A stretch of 42,379 bases of DNA from Spirochaetia bacterium (GTDB lineage Bacteria > Spirochaetota > Spirochaetia > Treponematales > Treponemataceae). The position numbers and the translations under genes are program-made. Below are positions 1-9,784 of the stretch, one piece after another. The notes beneath the pieces are model-generated. The model did no database searches. It had not been told where the DNA came from and saw only the letters and a program-made list of their open reading frames with translations. The stretch is from the NCBI GenBank assembly GCA_022773305.1, contig JALFAW010000203.1, positions 1 through 42,379 of the forward strand. The letters run 5' to 3'. Numbering within the stretch: position 1 is the first letter of the stretch; every line of letters starts with the position of its first letter.

Positions 1-138
1 AAGGATTGTAAGGGCTGGCGTAGCCAGTTCCGAAGCGTAGCGAAGGAATGAAGCGATAGCGGAACCCTGAAAAGCCTGTTTTTTGCGAAGCAAAAAGCCA
101 CCCAAAGAATAAAAATTTAAAACTCGACATTTGTCCTA
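1..138. repeat. Left copy of a hairpin-rich intergenic repeat, inverted relative to 41861-42075; may extend beyond the window edge
   Basis: Reverse complement matches 41861-42075 at 137/138 positions once a 77-nt insert (41892-41968) is removed. Contains CTGGCgtaGCCAG and TTTTTGCgaaGCAAAAA mini-hairpins. Confidence 0.95.
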
Positions 139-205
139 TTAAATAAATCATTTTTTTTACAGTTGAACTGAAATCTAAATTGAATTTATGGGAGTTTTTA
201 TTTAT

Positions 206-1180
206 ATGAAAAAGATTGTTCTAATTTTCTTTGGATTACTTCAATTCTCATTCATTTTTGCTGCAAAAGCTAAATTTTCGTGCGATGAATATTTTTTATC
301 AGTGGAATACAACGATGTAATCATTCCAGGAGATGCAATTTTTGTGCGTCTTTCTGTAACAAATTCCAAAAATCACAAAAAAAATAAAAATGATTATGAA
401 AAAAAAGCTGTAATTCAACTTAATAATGAAAAAAAAGTGATTACTGCTTCACCTTTATATGAAATTTATAAAAACAAAAAGCAGAATTTTACTCAACTTT
501 TAGGTGGAATTCCTATTTCCCAGTGGCTTTCAGATGGAAATTACTCTCTCACTTTGACTTTTGCTGATTCTGATGAAAATGTAAAAGAGTTTGTTCTTCC
601 TTCAACTTTTGAAACACGACAATTTAATGAAGAAATTTTGGAACTAGATGAAAAAAATACTGCAATAAAAACTGATAATAGTCCACAGCGCATTGCTCAA
701 ATCGATAAACTCACTTCAATTCTCGACACCTACATTCCAACTGATATTTTCAGTACAAAGCCTTTTAAAAATCCGCTTGAAAGTAAGAATTATACATCAT
801 ATTTTGGTGACAAACGTGTATATAAATACACAAACGGAAAATCTTCAACAAGTTATCATTATGGAAATGATTATGGCGTTCCAACTGGTACAGATGTTTT
901 CGCCTGTGCTGACGGAAAAGTTGTTCTTGCAGAAAACAGAATTTCCACTGGTTACAGCGTTGTGATTGAACATTTACCAGGTCTTTTCAGTTTATATTAT
1001 CATCTTGATAGTCTTTGTGTTTCCGAGGGAGACATTGTAAAACAGTCTGATTTGATTGGAAAATCTGGAGAAACAGGTCTTGCAACAGGTCCTCACTTAC
1101 ATTGGGAAGTTAGATTAAATTCTGTAGCAGTTCGTCCAGAATTCTTCCTTGAGAATTTTACTTTTGAATTGGAAAAATGA
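206..1180 (+). CDS. Secreted M23-family (LytM-like) metallopeptidase
   Basis: Signal peptide MKKIVLIFFGLLQFSFIFA; C-terminal SYHYGNDYGVPTGTDVFACADGKVV...TGLATGPHLHWEVRLN is M23-like (HxxxD and HxH). ATG at 206 preferred over 188 because the signal peptide begins there. Confidence 0.9.
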   Translation: MKKIVLIFFGLLQFSFIFAAKAKFSCDEYFLSVEYNDVIIPGDAIFVRLSVTNSKNHKKNKNDYEKKAVIQLNNEKKVITASPLYEIYKNKKQNFTQLLGGIPISQWLSDGNYSLTLTFADSDENVKEFVLPSTFETRQFNEEILELDEKNTAIKTDNSPQRIAQIDKLTSILDTYIPTDIFSTKPFKNPLESKNYTSYFGDKRVYKYTNGKSSTSYHYGNDYGVPTGTDVFACADGKVVLAENRISTGYSVVIEHLPGLFSLYYHLDSLCVSEGDIVKQSDLIGKSGETGLATGPHLHWEVRLNSVAVRPEFFLENFTFELEK

Positions 1181-1199
1181 TTTCTTGTCTCAACATTTA

Positions 1200-1820
1200 T
1201 TAAATCTCTGAAATGAAAAGATTACAGTTTTTATCACAAGTAATTGAATAATATCGATTTGTTTTACATTCAGAAAGATCGATTGTGCAAAAATCAGTAA
1301 AATAGAAATTCATTAATGATAGATATTTCATTCCAAGTAATGAGATTTTATAAAGTGCCTTTCGTTGTGATTTTGTAGAATCATTTCCCAAAAGAAGACA
1401 TTCTTTATTTTCTGAATAATATTTCCTTAGTTCTGTACCTTTTTTTAAGTCTTTTTTAGTTTCTATAATATTTTCTTTTCCATAAACTTTTATTGGAAAA
1501 ACAAATTTATGTCCGTTTAGTTTTATTTTGTTAAATTCTACACCTAAATAAGAACCATTCCAGGAACGCTCAATCACTGCAATTTCATTTCCATTCATAT
1601 TAATTATAGAAAATGTGCCGCTTATGGTGTTTCCTTCTTTTGAGGTAGATGAACCATATATTTTTATACGCATAATTTCATGATTATTGTTTGAATAAAA
1701 TGAAAGTTTTTGTGAAGATTTTAAACATGAAATATAATTAATCTCACTTAAAACAAACAAGAAAACAATCAGAGTAAATATTGTAAAGAAAATTTTAATA
1801 AAATGATTTTTTTTATTCAT
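1200..1820 (-). CDS. Hypothetical protein with N-terminal membrane anchor or signal peptide
   Basis: 206-aa ORF; hydrophobic N-terminus FIKIFFTIFTLIVFLFVLS; overlaps the ligA start by a few bases. Confidence 0.6.
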   Translation of the reverse strand: MNKKNHFIKIFFTIFTLIVFLFVLSEINYISCLKSSQKLSFYSNNNHEIMRIKIYGSSTSKEGNTISGTFSIINMNGNEIAVIERSWNGSYLGVEFNKIKLNGHKFVFPIKVYGKENIIETKKDLKKGTELRKYYSENKECLLLGNDSTKSQRKALYKISLLGMKYLSLMNFYFTDFCTIDLSECKTNRYYSITCDKNCNLFISEI

Positions 1821-3726
1821 TTTGATTTATCATTTGAAGAAAAGTTTCTTCATCAATAATTGGTATTCCAAATTTTACTGCTTTTTGATTTTTTGAAGAA
1901 CCACTATCTTTGTCATTTGTAACAAGATAGTTCAAATCTTTTGTAACAGAAGATTTTATCGTACCGCCATTTTTCTTTACAAGACTTTGTGCATCGTTTC
2001 TATTCATTGAATGAAGTTCACCAGTAAAACAAAATGACTTGCCATTTAAAATTCCCTCATCTGCAATTTCAATTTCAATGATTTTATTATTTACAAGATT
2101 TTTCATTTCTTGAGAATTTTCATTCAAACCTTCAACTACAATTTTGGCCATTATTTGCGCGAAACCATGAACTGAAGCAATCTGCTCTTCTGTACTATTC
2201 AATAATTTTTCTAGAGAATTAAATCCCGCATCAATAAGTTTTTGAGCCATCGTTTCGCCAAAACCTTCAATATCAAAACCAGCCAAAAAAGTAGAAAGTT
2301 TCATTTTTTTGTGATTCTGAATAGAATTGTAAACTTTTTGAGCTCCCAAAGAAATTTTTTCAGCTTCTCTGCTTTCTTCATTCAAAAAATAAGGAATTAA
2401 ATCCTGCACTGTAAGAGAATAAATATCTGTAATTGACTGAAGTTTTTTATCATTAAAAAGTTGCGTTATCAAAGTTTCGCCTAAATCTCTGATATCAACT
2501 GTTTGCTGAAACTTCAAAAGCTGATGAAGAACTCGCTTTGAACACCTTTTATTTGGACAGAAAAGTCTGCTGCCCTCGTCCAAAAGTTTTGTACCACAAA
2601 CTTCACATATACAAGGATATTCAATTTCTGTAAGATTCTCTTCATTCTGTAAAATAACACTTTCAATCTTTGGAATAATTTCTCCGCGTTTTACAACTAC
2701 AACATGACTTCCGATTTTTACGTTAAGTTTTCGCATAGTATCAGGATTTGCAAGACTTGCACGTTGTACCTTAGTTCCGTTTAATTCAACTTCATCAAAA
2801 ATAGCAACTGGTGTATAAGTTCCTCCACTAATGCTCCATTCTACTTTTCGCAAAGTTGAAACAGCTTCTTCAAGGCTAAACTTAAATGCAATCTGATGAT
2901 CCGGGCGAGTTCTTCTTGCATCTTCAAGATTAATCTTTCTTTCTTTTATAACAAGTCCATCAATGTCATAATCTAAAGATTTACGATTTTCCATGACCTT
3001 TGAACGATATACAATAACATCTTGTGGATTTTTACAAATTTCAAGATGAACAACACTAAATCCACATTCTTTTAACCACGTTATTTTTTCTTCTTCATTT
3101 GAAAAATATGAATTATTATCAGTTGAAAGTGCATCATAAACAATTAAAGTTAAAAACTCACATCCACTTCCATCTTTTCTTTTCATTAATCCATTTGCTG
3201 CATTTCTACAGTTAGCTTTTGTTGAAAAATATTTCTTATGCACCTGATGAGTCATTATTACTTCACCGCGAATTCCACCTGAAAAAGGAATAAGTTTTCC
3301 ATTGAAATAAAGCGCATCATTTACACCATCCATTTTTTTGGCATTTTCTGTAATATCATCTCCAATCTGCCCATCACCTCTAGTTACCGCTCTTTTCAGG
3401 TAACCGTTTTCATATTGAAGTTCTAGCGAAGCACCATCTAGTTTATACTCTACAAGATATTCATCATAATTATGTTTTTCGGCCCATACGAGAAATTGTT
3501 CAGGATTGGCAGCTTTTTCCTGACTTCCCATAGGCATAACATGTGTAACTTTAGTAAAATTTCCAGAATCTGCACCAACTTTTTTTAAAATTGGATTGTT
3601 TGGATCTAAAGTTTTTAATTCATCCCATAATTTGTCAAATTCAAAATCTGAAATTTCAGCTTCACCGTTGTAGTATGATTTTTGATATTGAGCAATCAAT
3701 TTTTCTAATTCCAAAATTCTACTCAT
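1813..3726 (-). CDS. ligA: NAD-dependent DNA ligase
   Basis: EYKLDGASLEL (KxDG nucleotidyltransferase motif), TRGDGQIGDDITEN, four-Cys zinc finger CEVCGTKL..LFCPNKRCSK, HhH region and C-terminal BRCT (GKSFCFTGELHSMNRNDAQSLVKKNGG). Confidence 0.93.
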   Translation of the reverse strand: MSRILELEKLIAQYQKSYYNGEAEISDFEFDKLWDELKTLDPNNPILKKVGADSGNFTKVTHVMPMGSQEKAANPEQFLVWAEKHNYDEYLVEYKLDGASLELQYENGYLKRAVTRGDGQIGDDITENAKKMDGVNDALYFNGKLIPFSGGIRGEVIMTHQVHKKYFSTKANCRNAANGLMKRKDGSGCEFLTLIVYDALSTDNNSYFSNEEEKITWLKECGFSVVHLEICKNPQDVIVYRSKVMENRKSLDYDIDGLVIKERKINLEDARRTRPDHQIAFKFSLEEAVSTLRKVEWSISGGTYTPVAIFDEVELNGTKVQRASLANPDTMRKLNVKIGSHVVVVKRGEIIPKIESVILQNEENLTEIEYPCICEVCGTKLLDEGSRLFCPNKRCSKRVLHQLLKFQQTVDIRDLGETLITQLFNDKKLQSITDIYSLTVQDLIPYFLNEESREAEKISLGAQKVYNSIQNHKKMKLSTFLAGFDIEGFGETMAQKLIDAGFNSLEKLLNSTEEQIASVHGFAQIMAKIVVEGLNENSQEMKNLVNNKIIEIEIADEGILNGKSFCFTGELHSMNRNDAQSLVKKNGGTIKSSVTKDLNYLVTNDKDSGSSKNQKAVKFGIPIIDEETFLQMINQNE

Positions 3727-3768
3727 ACTTTTTAAATTCCTTATTTTGACTTTTTAGTCTAAAATAAT

Positions 3769-4503
3769 TTATTTTTTTTCAAAAACAATTTCTGTAATCT
3801 GTCTATCCTGAGCAAGACCTTTCCGTTCAAACTTAGTTTGCGTACGCCAGGTTTGTGGTTTTGCAAATCCATCATATTTATTTTTCAACCCTTTTGTCAA
3901 AGAAAGTTCTTCGAGAGCAAATTCAGCATATTCAACAATGTCAGTTACAAAATAAAGATATCCGGTCGAAGCAAGTTTTTGCGCCATTAAATCAGTTCTT
4001 GGACGTTGCACCATTCTTCTTTTGTGATGACGTTTTTTTGGCCATGGATCAGGAAAGAAAATATGTATTCCATTTACAGAATTATTTCCAATCATTTTAT
4101 CTAAAACTTCTAAAGCATCATATTCAATAATATAAAGATTTTTTAAATCACGTTTTTTTATCTCACTAAGTACTTTTCCGACTCCTGGTGTATGAACTTC
4201 AATTCCAAGATAATTTATTTCAGGATTTGCTTGTGCAATTTCTACAGTTGCATCCCCCATACCAAAACCAATTTCAATCACAATTGGATTTGTATTTCCA
4301 AAAATATCTACAAAATTTAATTTTTTTTCTTCAAACGGGATACACCAAGAAGGAGCTAATTCGTTGTAGGCTTTTTGTTGAGCAGCTGTCATTCTTCCTG
4401 CTCGTAGAACATAAGTTTTAACTTCACGTCGTATCGTGGGCAATGGTTCTGATTCTTTTACTTCCTTTTCGTTTGATTGGTTTGATTCTTTTAATTCATT
4501 CAT
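3769..4503 (-). CDS. trmB: tRNA (guanine-N7-)-methyltransferase
   Basis: VIEIGFGMGDATVEIA SAM-binding motif and HIFFPDPWPKKRHHKRRMVQ signature. Confidence 0.95.
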   Translation of the reverse strand: MNELKESNQSNEKEVKESEPLPTIRREVKTYVLRAGRMTAAQQKAYNELAPSWCIPFEEKKLNFVDIFGNTNPIVIEIGFGMGDATVEIAQANPEINYLGIEVHTPGVGKVLSEIKKRDLKNLYIIEYDALEVLDKMIGNNSVNGIHIFFPDPWPKKRHHKRRMVQRPRTDLMAQKLASTGYLYFVTDIVEYAEFALEELSLTKGLKNKYDGFAKPQTWRTQTKFERKGLAQDRQITEIVFEKK

Positions 4504-4555
4504 TTTTATAATATCCTTGATTTGTTAAAATTATTTTTATAAAAAATACAAAATT

Positions 4556-5233
4556 TTACTGCTGATTTTCTAAGGAAACTTCCTTTTCTGGCATAATGCA
4601 AATCACATAATTTCCAGGTGTAATTAGTATGTCCTGATAATATTTTGCATTGCTGAAGGTATTCCATATTCTTCTTGGAGTATCAAATGATGATGATTTT
4701 TCACCAAAATAAATAATCTGATGATTTTTATCATATATTACAATTTTTTTGATAGCATTTTTATTTTTCAGAAGGTTTTCACTTTCAGCTGATGTCAATT
4801 TGTAAAATGACGAATCATAATTAACATTTAATTGTACTGAAGTATCTTTTTCATCCGCATTATAAAAAAACAGTTCATATTTTCCACTTGGAAAAATCTG
4901 ATTCTGTGGCATCTTTAGATTCGTATTTCCTGTCCAACTTCTATTCTTATCTGTAAAGGTAGCTATTTCGTTAAAATCCCAAATATATCCACCATTTTCA
5001 CAATAAACTCTAATTCTTTCATATCGATTTACATCAGTTAAAGACTCAACAAAAATACTCATTCTTGCTTTTGGATTAGATTTTTCATCTTCATATTCAA
5101 AAATCACAGAATATTCTGGAGAAATAACTTCAGGCGTCACTTGTGAGCAACTTAAAAAAAATGTCGTCAGAAAGTGAAAGTTTAGAAAAAACAATAGTAA
5201 TTTTATGTGACTTTTCTTAATCATATATTTCAT
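4556..5233 (-). CDS. Hypothetical lipoprotein
   Basis: N-terminal hydrophobic region followed by FFLSCSQ lipobox-like sequence; overlaps the next upstream gene by one base. Confidence 0.65.
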   Translation of the reverse strand: MKYMIKKSHIKLLLFFLNFHFLTTFFLSCSQVTPEVISPEYSVIFEYEDEKSNPKARMSIFVESLTDVNRYERIRVYCENGGYIWDFNEIATFTDKNRSWTGNTNLKMPQNQIFPSGKYELFFYNADEKDTSVQLNVNYDSSFYKLTSAESENLLKNKNAIKKIVIYDKNHQIIYFGEKSSSFDTPRRIWNTFSNAKYYQDILITPGNYVICIMPEKEVSLENQQ

Positions 5234-6405
5234 TAAAAGTTAAAATTTAAGTTAATAACTGTTAAATCGCTTGCTGAAAACTGATTTACGAGTGATTCAA
5301 ATTTGATATTTACTTTTTTACATGCATCTTCAAGATAATTAAAGTAAAAATTTCCAAGTCCACTAGCATCAGCACCTTCTGGAAGTTCACGATAAAAATC
5401 AATCAACGTTTTTTTGTTTGTGTTTGAATTTTTTGCAGTTTCAATATTTTCTTTCACTTCCTGAAATTCATCATCCTTATTATACAATGTAATCGAAAGA
5501 CGACCTTGTTTTCCAATAGAAGAAGAACCACCTCCAAGTTTCCATGACAAAAATACAAGTTCGTGTTTTCTTTGCAATTCTTCAACAATCTTACCTCTCA
5601 CAGTAGGATCCAAAACAAGAGCTTCAATGTCATCCACACCATGATACATTTTTTTGGCTTCTTTTCTGATATTTGTATTTTCACAACCGAGTGCAAGTTC
5701 CATTGTCAAAATAGAAATGTATTCTGCAGCAACAGATTTTTCCATATACAAACTCAAAAGTCTTCTGATTACTTCATACATTTCATTTGCACCATCACTT
5801 TTTGTAAATAAAGTAATGATGTACCAATTCATCAATCCAAGTCTATTTAAAAATTTTTCTGACATGAGAATATAAATATTTTTTTCTTCATCAGAATATT
5901 CTTTATTACACATTATTGATTTCCAAATTGGATCTAGAATCATTTTTCTAGCTGATTGAATAGTATTTTCTTTTGTCTGTAACGTGGAACGAAGTTGTCT
6001 ATCAGACATTGTAGTTCTTTCATCAATAATATGAGCTGGATTTGCTCTATTATGTTTTTTTACACATTCACACTGTATTAATCCAGAATACACTTCTCTA
6101 TCAAATTGTTTATATAAAATAGAAAAAACAATAACTTTACAAAGATCCATAACATCTTGTCGTGAAGTAACAAATTCTGGCATTGAAATTTCAATTTTGG
6201 AAATATAATCAAGCAAAATCATATTTTGAATTGACTGTGGAGAAAATTTATTCAATGCAATTCCATATTCTTCAACATTATCAGCGAGTTTAAAACGCAT
6301 CAACTTTTTATTATGACTGATAAAATTTGAAGCACCATCTTCAGTTAATGCAATTTTTAATGGTAACTCAATCAAAAACTTTTTATTGGATCTCATAACT
6401 TCCAC
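5233..6405 (-). CDS. Hypothetical protein of unknown function
   Basis: 390-aa ORF, apparent GTG start (GTG GAA GTT ATG), coupled to the downstream lipoprotein gene. No recognised domain. Confidence 0.7.
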   Translation of the reverse strand: MEVMRSNKKFLIELPLKIALTEDGASNFISHNKKLMRFKLADNVEEYGIALNKFSPQSIQNMILLDYISKIEISMPEFVTSRQDVMDLCKVIVFSILYKQFDREVYSGLIQCECVKKHNRANPAHIIDERTTMSDRQLRSTLQTKENTIQSARKMILDPIWKSIMCNKEYSDEEKNIYILMSEKFLNRLGLMNWYIITLFTKSDGANEMYEVIRRLLSLYMEKSVAAEYISILTMELALGCENTNIRKEAKKMYHGVDDIEALVLDPTVRGKIVEELQRKHELVFLSWKLGGGSSSIGKQGRLSITLYNKDDEFQEVKENIETAKNSNTNKKTLIDFYRELPEGADASGLGNFYFNYLEDACKKVNIKFESLVNQFSASDLTVINLNFNF

Positions 6406-6478
6406 TTATAAAAAAATATCTAAGTAATTATACACGATAGGACTTGCATTGTAAACAATAAAAATTTAAACTAATGAT

Positions 6479-8581
6479 GTGAAAAAGAATTTTAATTTGA
6501 TTATTTTATTTTTATTTTTTTCTCAAGTTTTGCTTTTTTCACAAAGTATTTCAGATAAAATGTATAATTTGTTATTGTCTGAAAGTTTTTCTCCTCTAAC
6601 ACAAAATCTAGTTTCATCTGGTGAAAATGATTTTAATTACAATATTATTGTAGACTTTGATTCAAAAAATCTTAATGATGAAAAAAAAGTTTCAAACTTG
6701 ATTTTTATTTTCAATCAAGAAGATTTTTTTTATCATGATTTTTTAAATAACAGTTTGACAAATCTGTCAGAAGAAAACGATTTTCCAAAAGATAATAAAA
6801 ACCAAGTTTCAAATCTTCAAATGACTTTAAATTCAAACAGACAGATGATTTTGAAACTTTTATCAGAATTACGTATTCAAAATTTTGATTTTAATTTATT
6901 TTTTCTATTTACAACTGGCGAAAAACAATATCCTGAAAAACGAGACATGATTTTCGGTTCGCAAGTATTCTTGGAAAGATTGAATTCGAACGAAGATTAT
7001 ACAGTTTTTTTCATCAATTTAAATGAAACAAAAACAAAAATAATTACAAACAGTAAAGGTACTACATCTCCTTCTTGGATGATTCAAAAAACTTTCAATA
7101 TTTTTATAAAAAATGGATTTTCAAAATTTGTTCCTTCATTTTATTTGAGTCAGCTTTTTAAACTAAAAATATTTGATAATAAACTTCTTACACCATTTTT
7201 TGAAAACAATATTCCAGCTATTCAAATCGATTTTAACTTAAAAGATTTTTTAAAACAAATTAATTTATCAGGCAAGCATAATAACAAACAAAATGAAACA
7301 GTTGCCATTCTCAATGATTTTAGAGTATCTATTATTAATCAACTTATTGAAGAGTTTGCAAAAACACCACAAACACAAAGAATTTGGGAGCATCATTTTT
7401 TAATGATTAAAATGTTTGGCAATATTTTAAATCTTTCTGAAAAAACAACTGTAAAAATCATCATTGTAATTGTTTTTTTGTGGATTTTCTTTTTACTATT
7501 CTTTATCTTCATCAATCACACAAAAAAGAAATATGATTGGCAACAAATAAAAAAAATCTGGTTTGTAGTGCCGTTAACTTTCTTCTTAATCTTATTTTTA
7601 TTCTGGATTGGTAGAACATTTTTTTTATTCGCCTCTGCTAATTTTTCTAACAATTCAAAATTATTTGCGATGATTTGTACTCAGTTTTTATTGACATTCA
7701 TTTTACTTTCCGCAGTATATGAATTTTTACTGATTTTTAATCTATATTTTGAAGAACACTCAATAGATTTTTTAATTACTTTTTGTTGTTTTATAAATCA
7801 ATCTTTTTTCATTTTAATTGATATTTCTCTTTTTCCGATTTTCATGTTCATCTGTATTCTTTCCATTCTCGCATTAATAATAAAAAATAACATTCTGCAT
7901 ATTTCTGTTTTTGTATTGATGGCAGTGAGTTTTCTTCCCTATTTTGCTTTAATTATCAATCAAGCCGATCTATCACTTTTACGTCAATTTTATTTTACAA
8001 ACAACAATGTCTTATTATTTTTTACACTTATTTTATATCCAATTTTCATAGTATATTTTAGAATTCTTACTTCGTTTAAAAGAAAAATGAAAAAAAATTC
8101 CACTCATATTATCACTACAGTTGCAATTGTTATTTTCGTAACACTATTTATAATCACAAGTTGTTTTGTTAAAATCAAATCATTACAAAAAACAAATAAC
8201 AAAAAGAATGAATATGTAATTAAAGCATCAAAAGAAGATTCAATAAAGTTCACTTTTTCAGATAAAAAAATCTTTGATGATATTATTCGTACGATTAAAG
8301 TCGAATTCACTGAAACACCTCTTCAAGTTGATATTTCAATTGAATGTCCAAATGAAACTCCAATTCTTTATTCAGATAATGATTTTGTTCGCACCTCTTC
8401 AAATTCTGCACATTTTAAAATACCATATATGCCACCAAAAAAAATGACTTTTTCATATTGTTGTTCTAATCAACCTTCAAAACTGATTATTACAGCAATT
8501 TCTCCATCAGAAGAACAAACACTTTTGAATTTGATTTCAAAAACAATAGAAATAGATAACACATATAAAACGGAGAAGTAA
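6479..8581 (+). CDS. Multi-spanning membrane protein of unknown function with N-terminal signal peptide
   Basis: 700-aa ORF from GTG; signal peptide, about 300-aa extracytoplasmic region, then a cluster of hydrophobic segments; directly abuts dinB. Confidence 0.75.
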   Translation: MKKNFNLIILFLFFSQVLLFSQSISDKMYNLLLSESFSPLTQNLVSSGENDFNYNIIVDFDSKNLNDEKKVSNLIFIFNQEDFFYHDFLNNSLTNLSEENDFPKDNKNQVSNLQMTLNSNRQMILKLLSELRIQNFDFNLFFLFTTGEKQYPEKRDMIFGSQVFLERLNSNEDYTVFFINLNETKTKIITNSKGTTSPSWMIQKTFNIFIKNGFSKFVPSFYLSQLFKLKIFDNKLLTPFFENNIPAIQIDFNLKDFLKQINLSGKHNNKQNETVAILNDFRVSIINQLIEEFAKTPQTQRIWEHHFLMIKMFGNILNLSEKTTVKIIIVIVFLWIFFLLFFIFINHTKKKYDWQQIKKIWFVVPLTFFLILFLFWIGRTFFLFASANFSNNSKLFAMICTQFLLTFILLSAVYEFLLIFNLYFEEHSIDFLITFCCFINQSFFILIDISLFPIFMFICILSILALIIKNNILHISVFVLMAVSFLPYFALIINQADLSLLRQFYFTNNNVLLFFTLILYPIFIVYFRILTSFKRKMKKNSTHIITTVAIVIFVTLFIITSCFVKIKSLQKTNNKKNEYVIKASKEDSIKFTFSDKKIFDDIIRTIKVEFTETPLQVDISIECPNETPILYSDNDFVRTSSNSAHFKIPYMPPKKMTFSYCCSNQPSKLIITAISPSEEQTLLNLISKTIEIDNTYKTEK

Positions 8582-9769
8582 ATGCAGGAAAAAAAAGAAA
8601 TAACACATTGGTATTTACATGTTGATTTGGATGCCTTTTTTGCATCTGTTGAACAACTTGACAATCCTCAATATAAAGGAAAACCTGTAATAGTAGGAGG
8701 AAAACCAGAAGATAGACGTAGTGTTGTTTCAACTGCTTCTTATGAAGCGAGAAAATATGGAGTACACTCAGCTATGCCAACTTTTCAAGCATATAAATTA
8801 TGCCCAAATGGAATTTTTATTCGCTGTAGGATGGAGCGTTATGCAGAATTATCTTACAAAATTATGAATATTTTCAAAAATTATTCTCCTGATGTTCAGC
8901 AAATGTCAATTGATGAAGCTTTTATTGATATAACTGGAACTGAAAAACTTTTTGGACCACCCCAGGAAACTGCACTCAAAATTCAAACTGATGTTAAGCA
9001 ACAAACTGGTCTCACAGTTTCTGTAGGACTTGCTACAACAAAATATCTTGCAAAAATTGCATCTGGTTATTCAAAACCAAATGGTTTTACATTTATACAA
9101 AAAGGTCAGGAACAAGATTTCATGTTAAATCTTCCGTTGAACAAAGTTTGGGGACTTGGAAAAAAATCACAGGAAATTTTAAAATCAAAAGGAATAAAGA
9201 CAACAAAAGACATTTATGACACAAGTTTTGAGACATTACAGTTTCTTTTCGGTCAAAATATGGCAACTTTTTTATATAATGTTGTACGAGGACAAGAAAA
9301 AGAGAGTTTTTCTCAAAAACCGAAATCTCATTCTATAAGTGCAGAAACTACTTTTGATTATGATTTAACAGATATTTACAACATAGAAACTGAATTGCTC
9401 GAACTTGCGCAAGGTGTTTTTTTCAGACTTTTAAAAGAAGGTGGCTTTTCTCACACTGCTATGGTCAAAATAAGATACGATGATTTTACGACCTGCAGTA
9501 TTCAAGAAACAATTGACCATAATATCAATACACTAGATACTTTTTACGAAATTCTTAAACGTATTTTTGAAAAAAAATATATTTCTGGAAGAGGAATCAG
9601 GCTCCTTGGTGTAGGATTTGAAAATATCGAAAAAAAAGAAACCCCACAACCTCAGGATTTATTTGAAACAAATAATACAAAAAAGCAGATTGTCGAAAAA
9701 ACAATTTTAAATCTTTCAAAGAAAAATCCAAATCTGAAAATCCATCGTGCAAGAACACTAAAAAAATGA
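8582..9769 (+). CDS. dinB: DNA polymerase IV (Y-family)
   Basis: HVDLDAFFASVEQ, PVIVGG, SYEARKYGVHSAMP, QMSIDEAFIDIT, GLATTKYLAKIASGYSKPNG motifs. Confidence 0.97.
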   Translation: MQEKKEITHWYLHVDLDAFFASVEQLDNPQYKGKPVIVGGKPEDRRSVVSTASYEARKYGVHSAMPTFQAYKLCPNGIFIRCRMERYAELSYKIMNIFKNYSPDVQQMSIDEAFIDITGTEKLFGPPQETALKIQTDVKQQTGLTVSVGLATTKYLAKIASGYSKPNGFTFIQKGQEQDFMLNLPLNKVWGLGKKSQEILKSKGIKTTKDIYDTSFETLQFLFGQNMATFLYNVVRGQEKESFSQKPKSHSISAETTFDYDLTDIYNIETELLELAQGVFFRLLKEGGFSHTAMVKIRYDDFTTCSIQETIDHNINTLDTFYEILKRIFEKKYISGRGIRLLGVGFENIEKKETPQPQDLFETNNTKKQIVEKTILNLSKKNPNLKIHRARTLKK

Positions 9770-9784
9770 ATTATAACTAATTAT

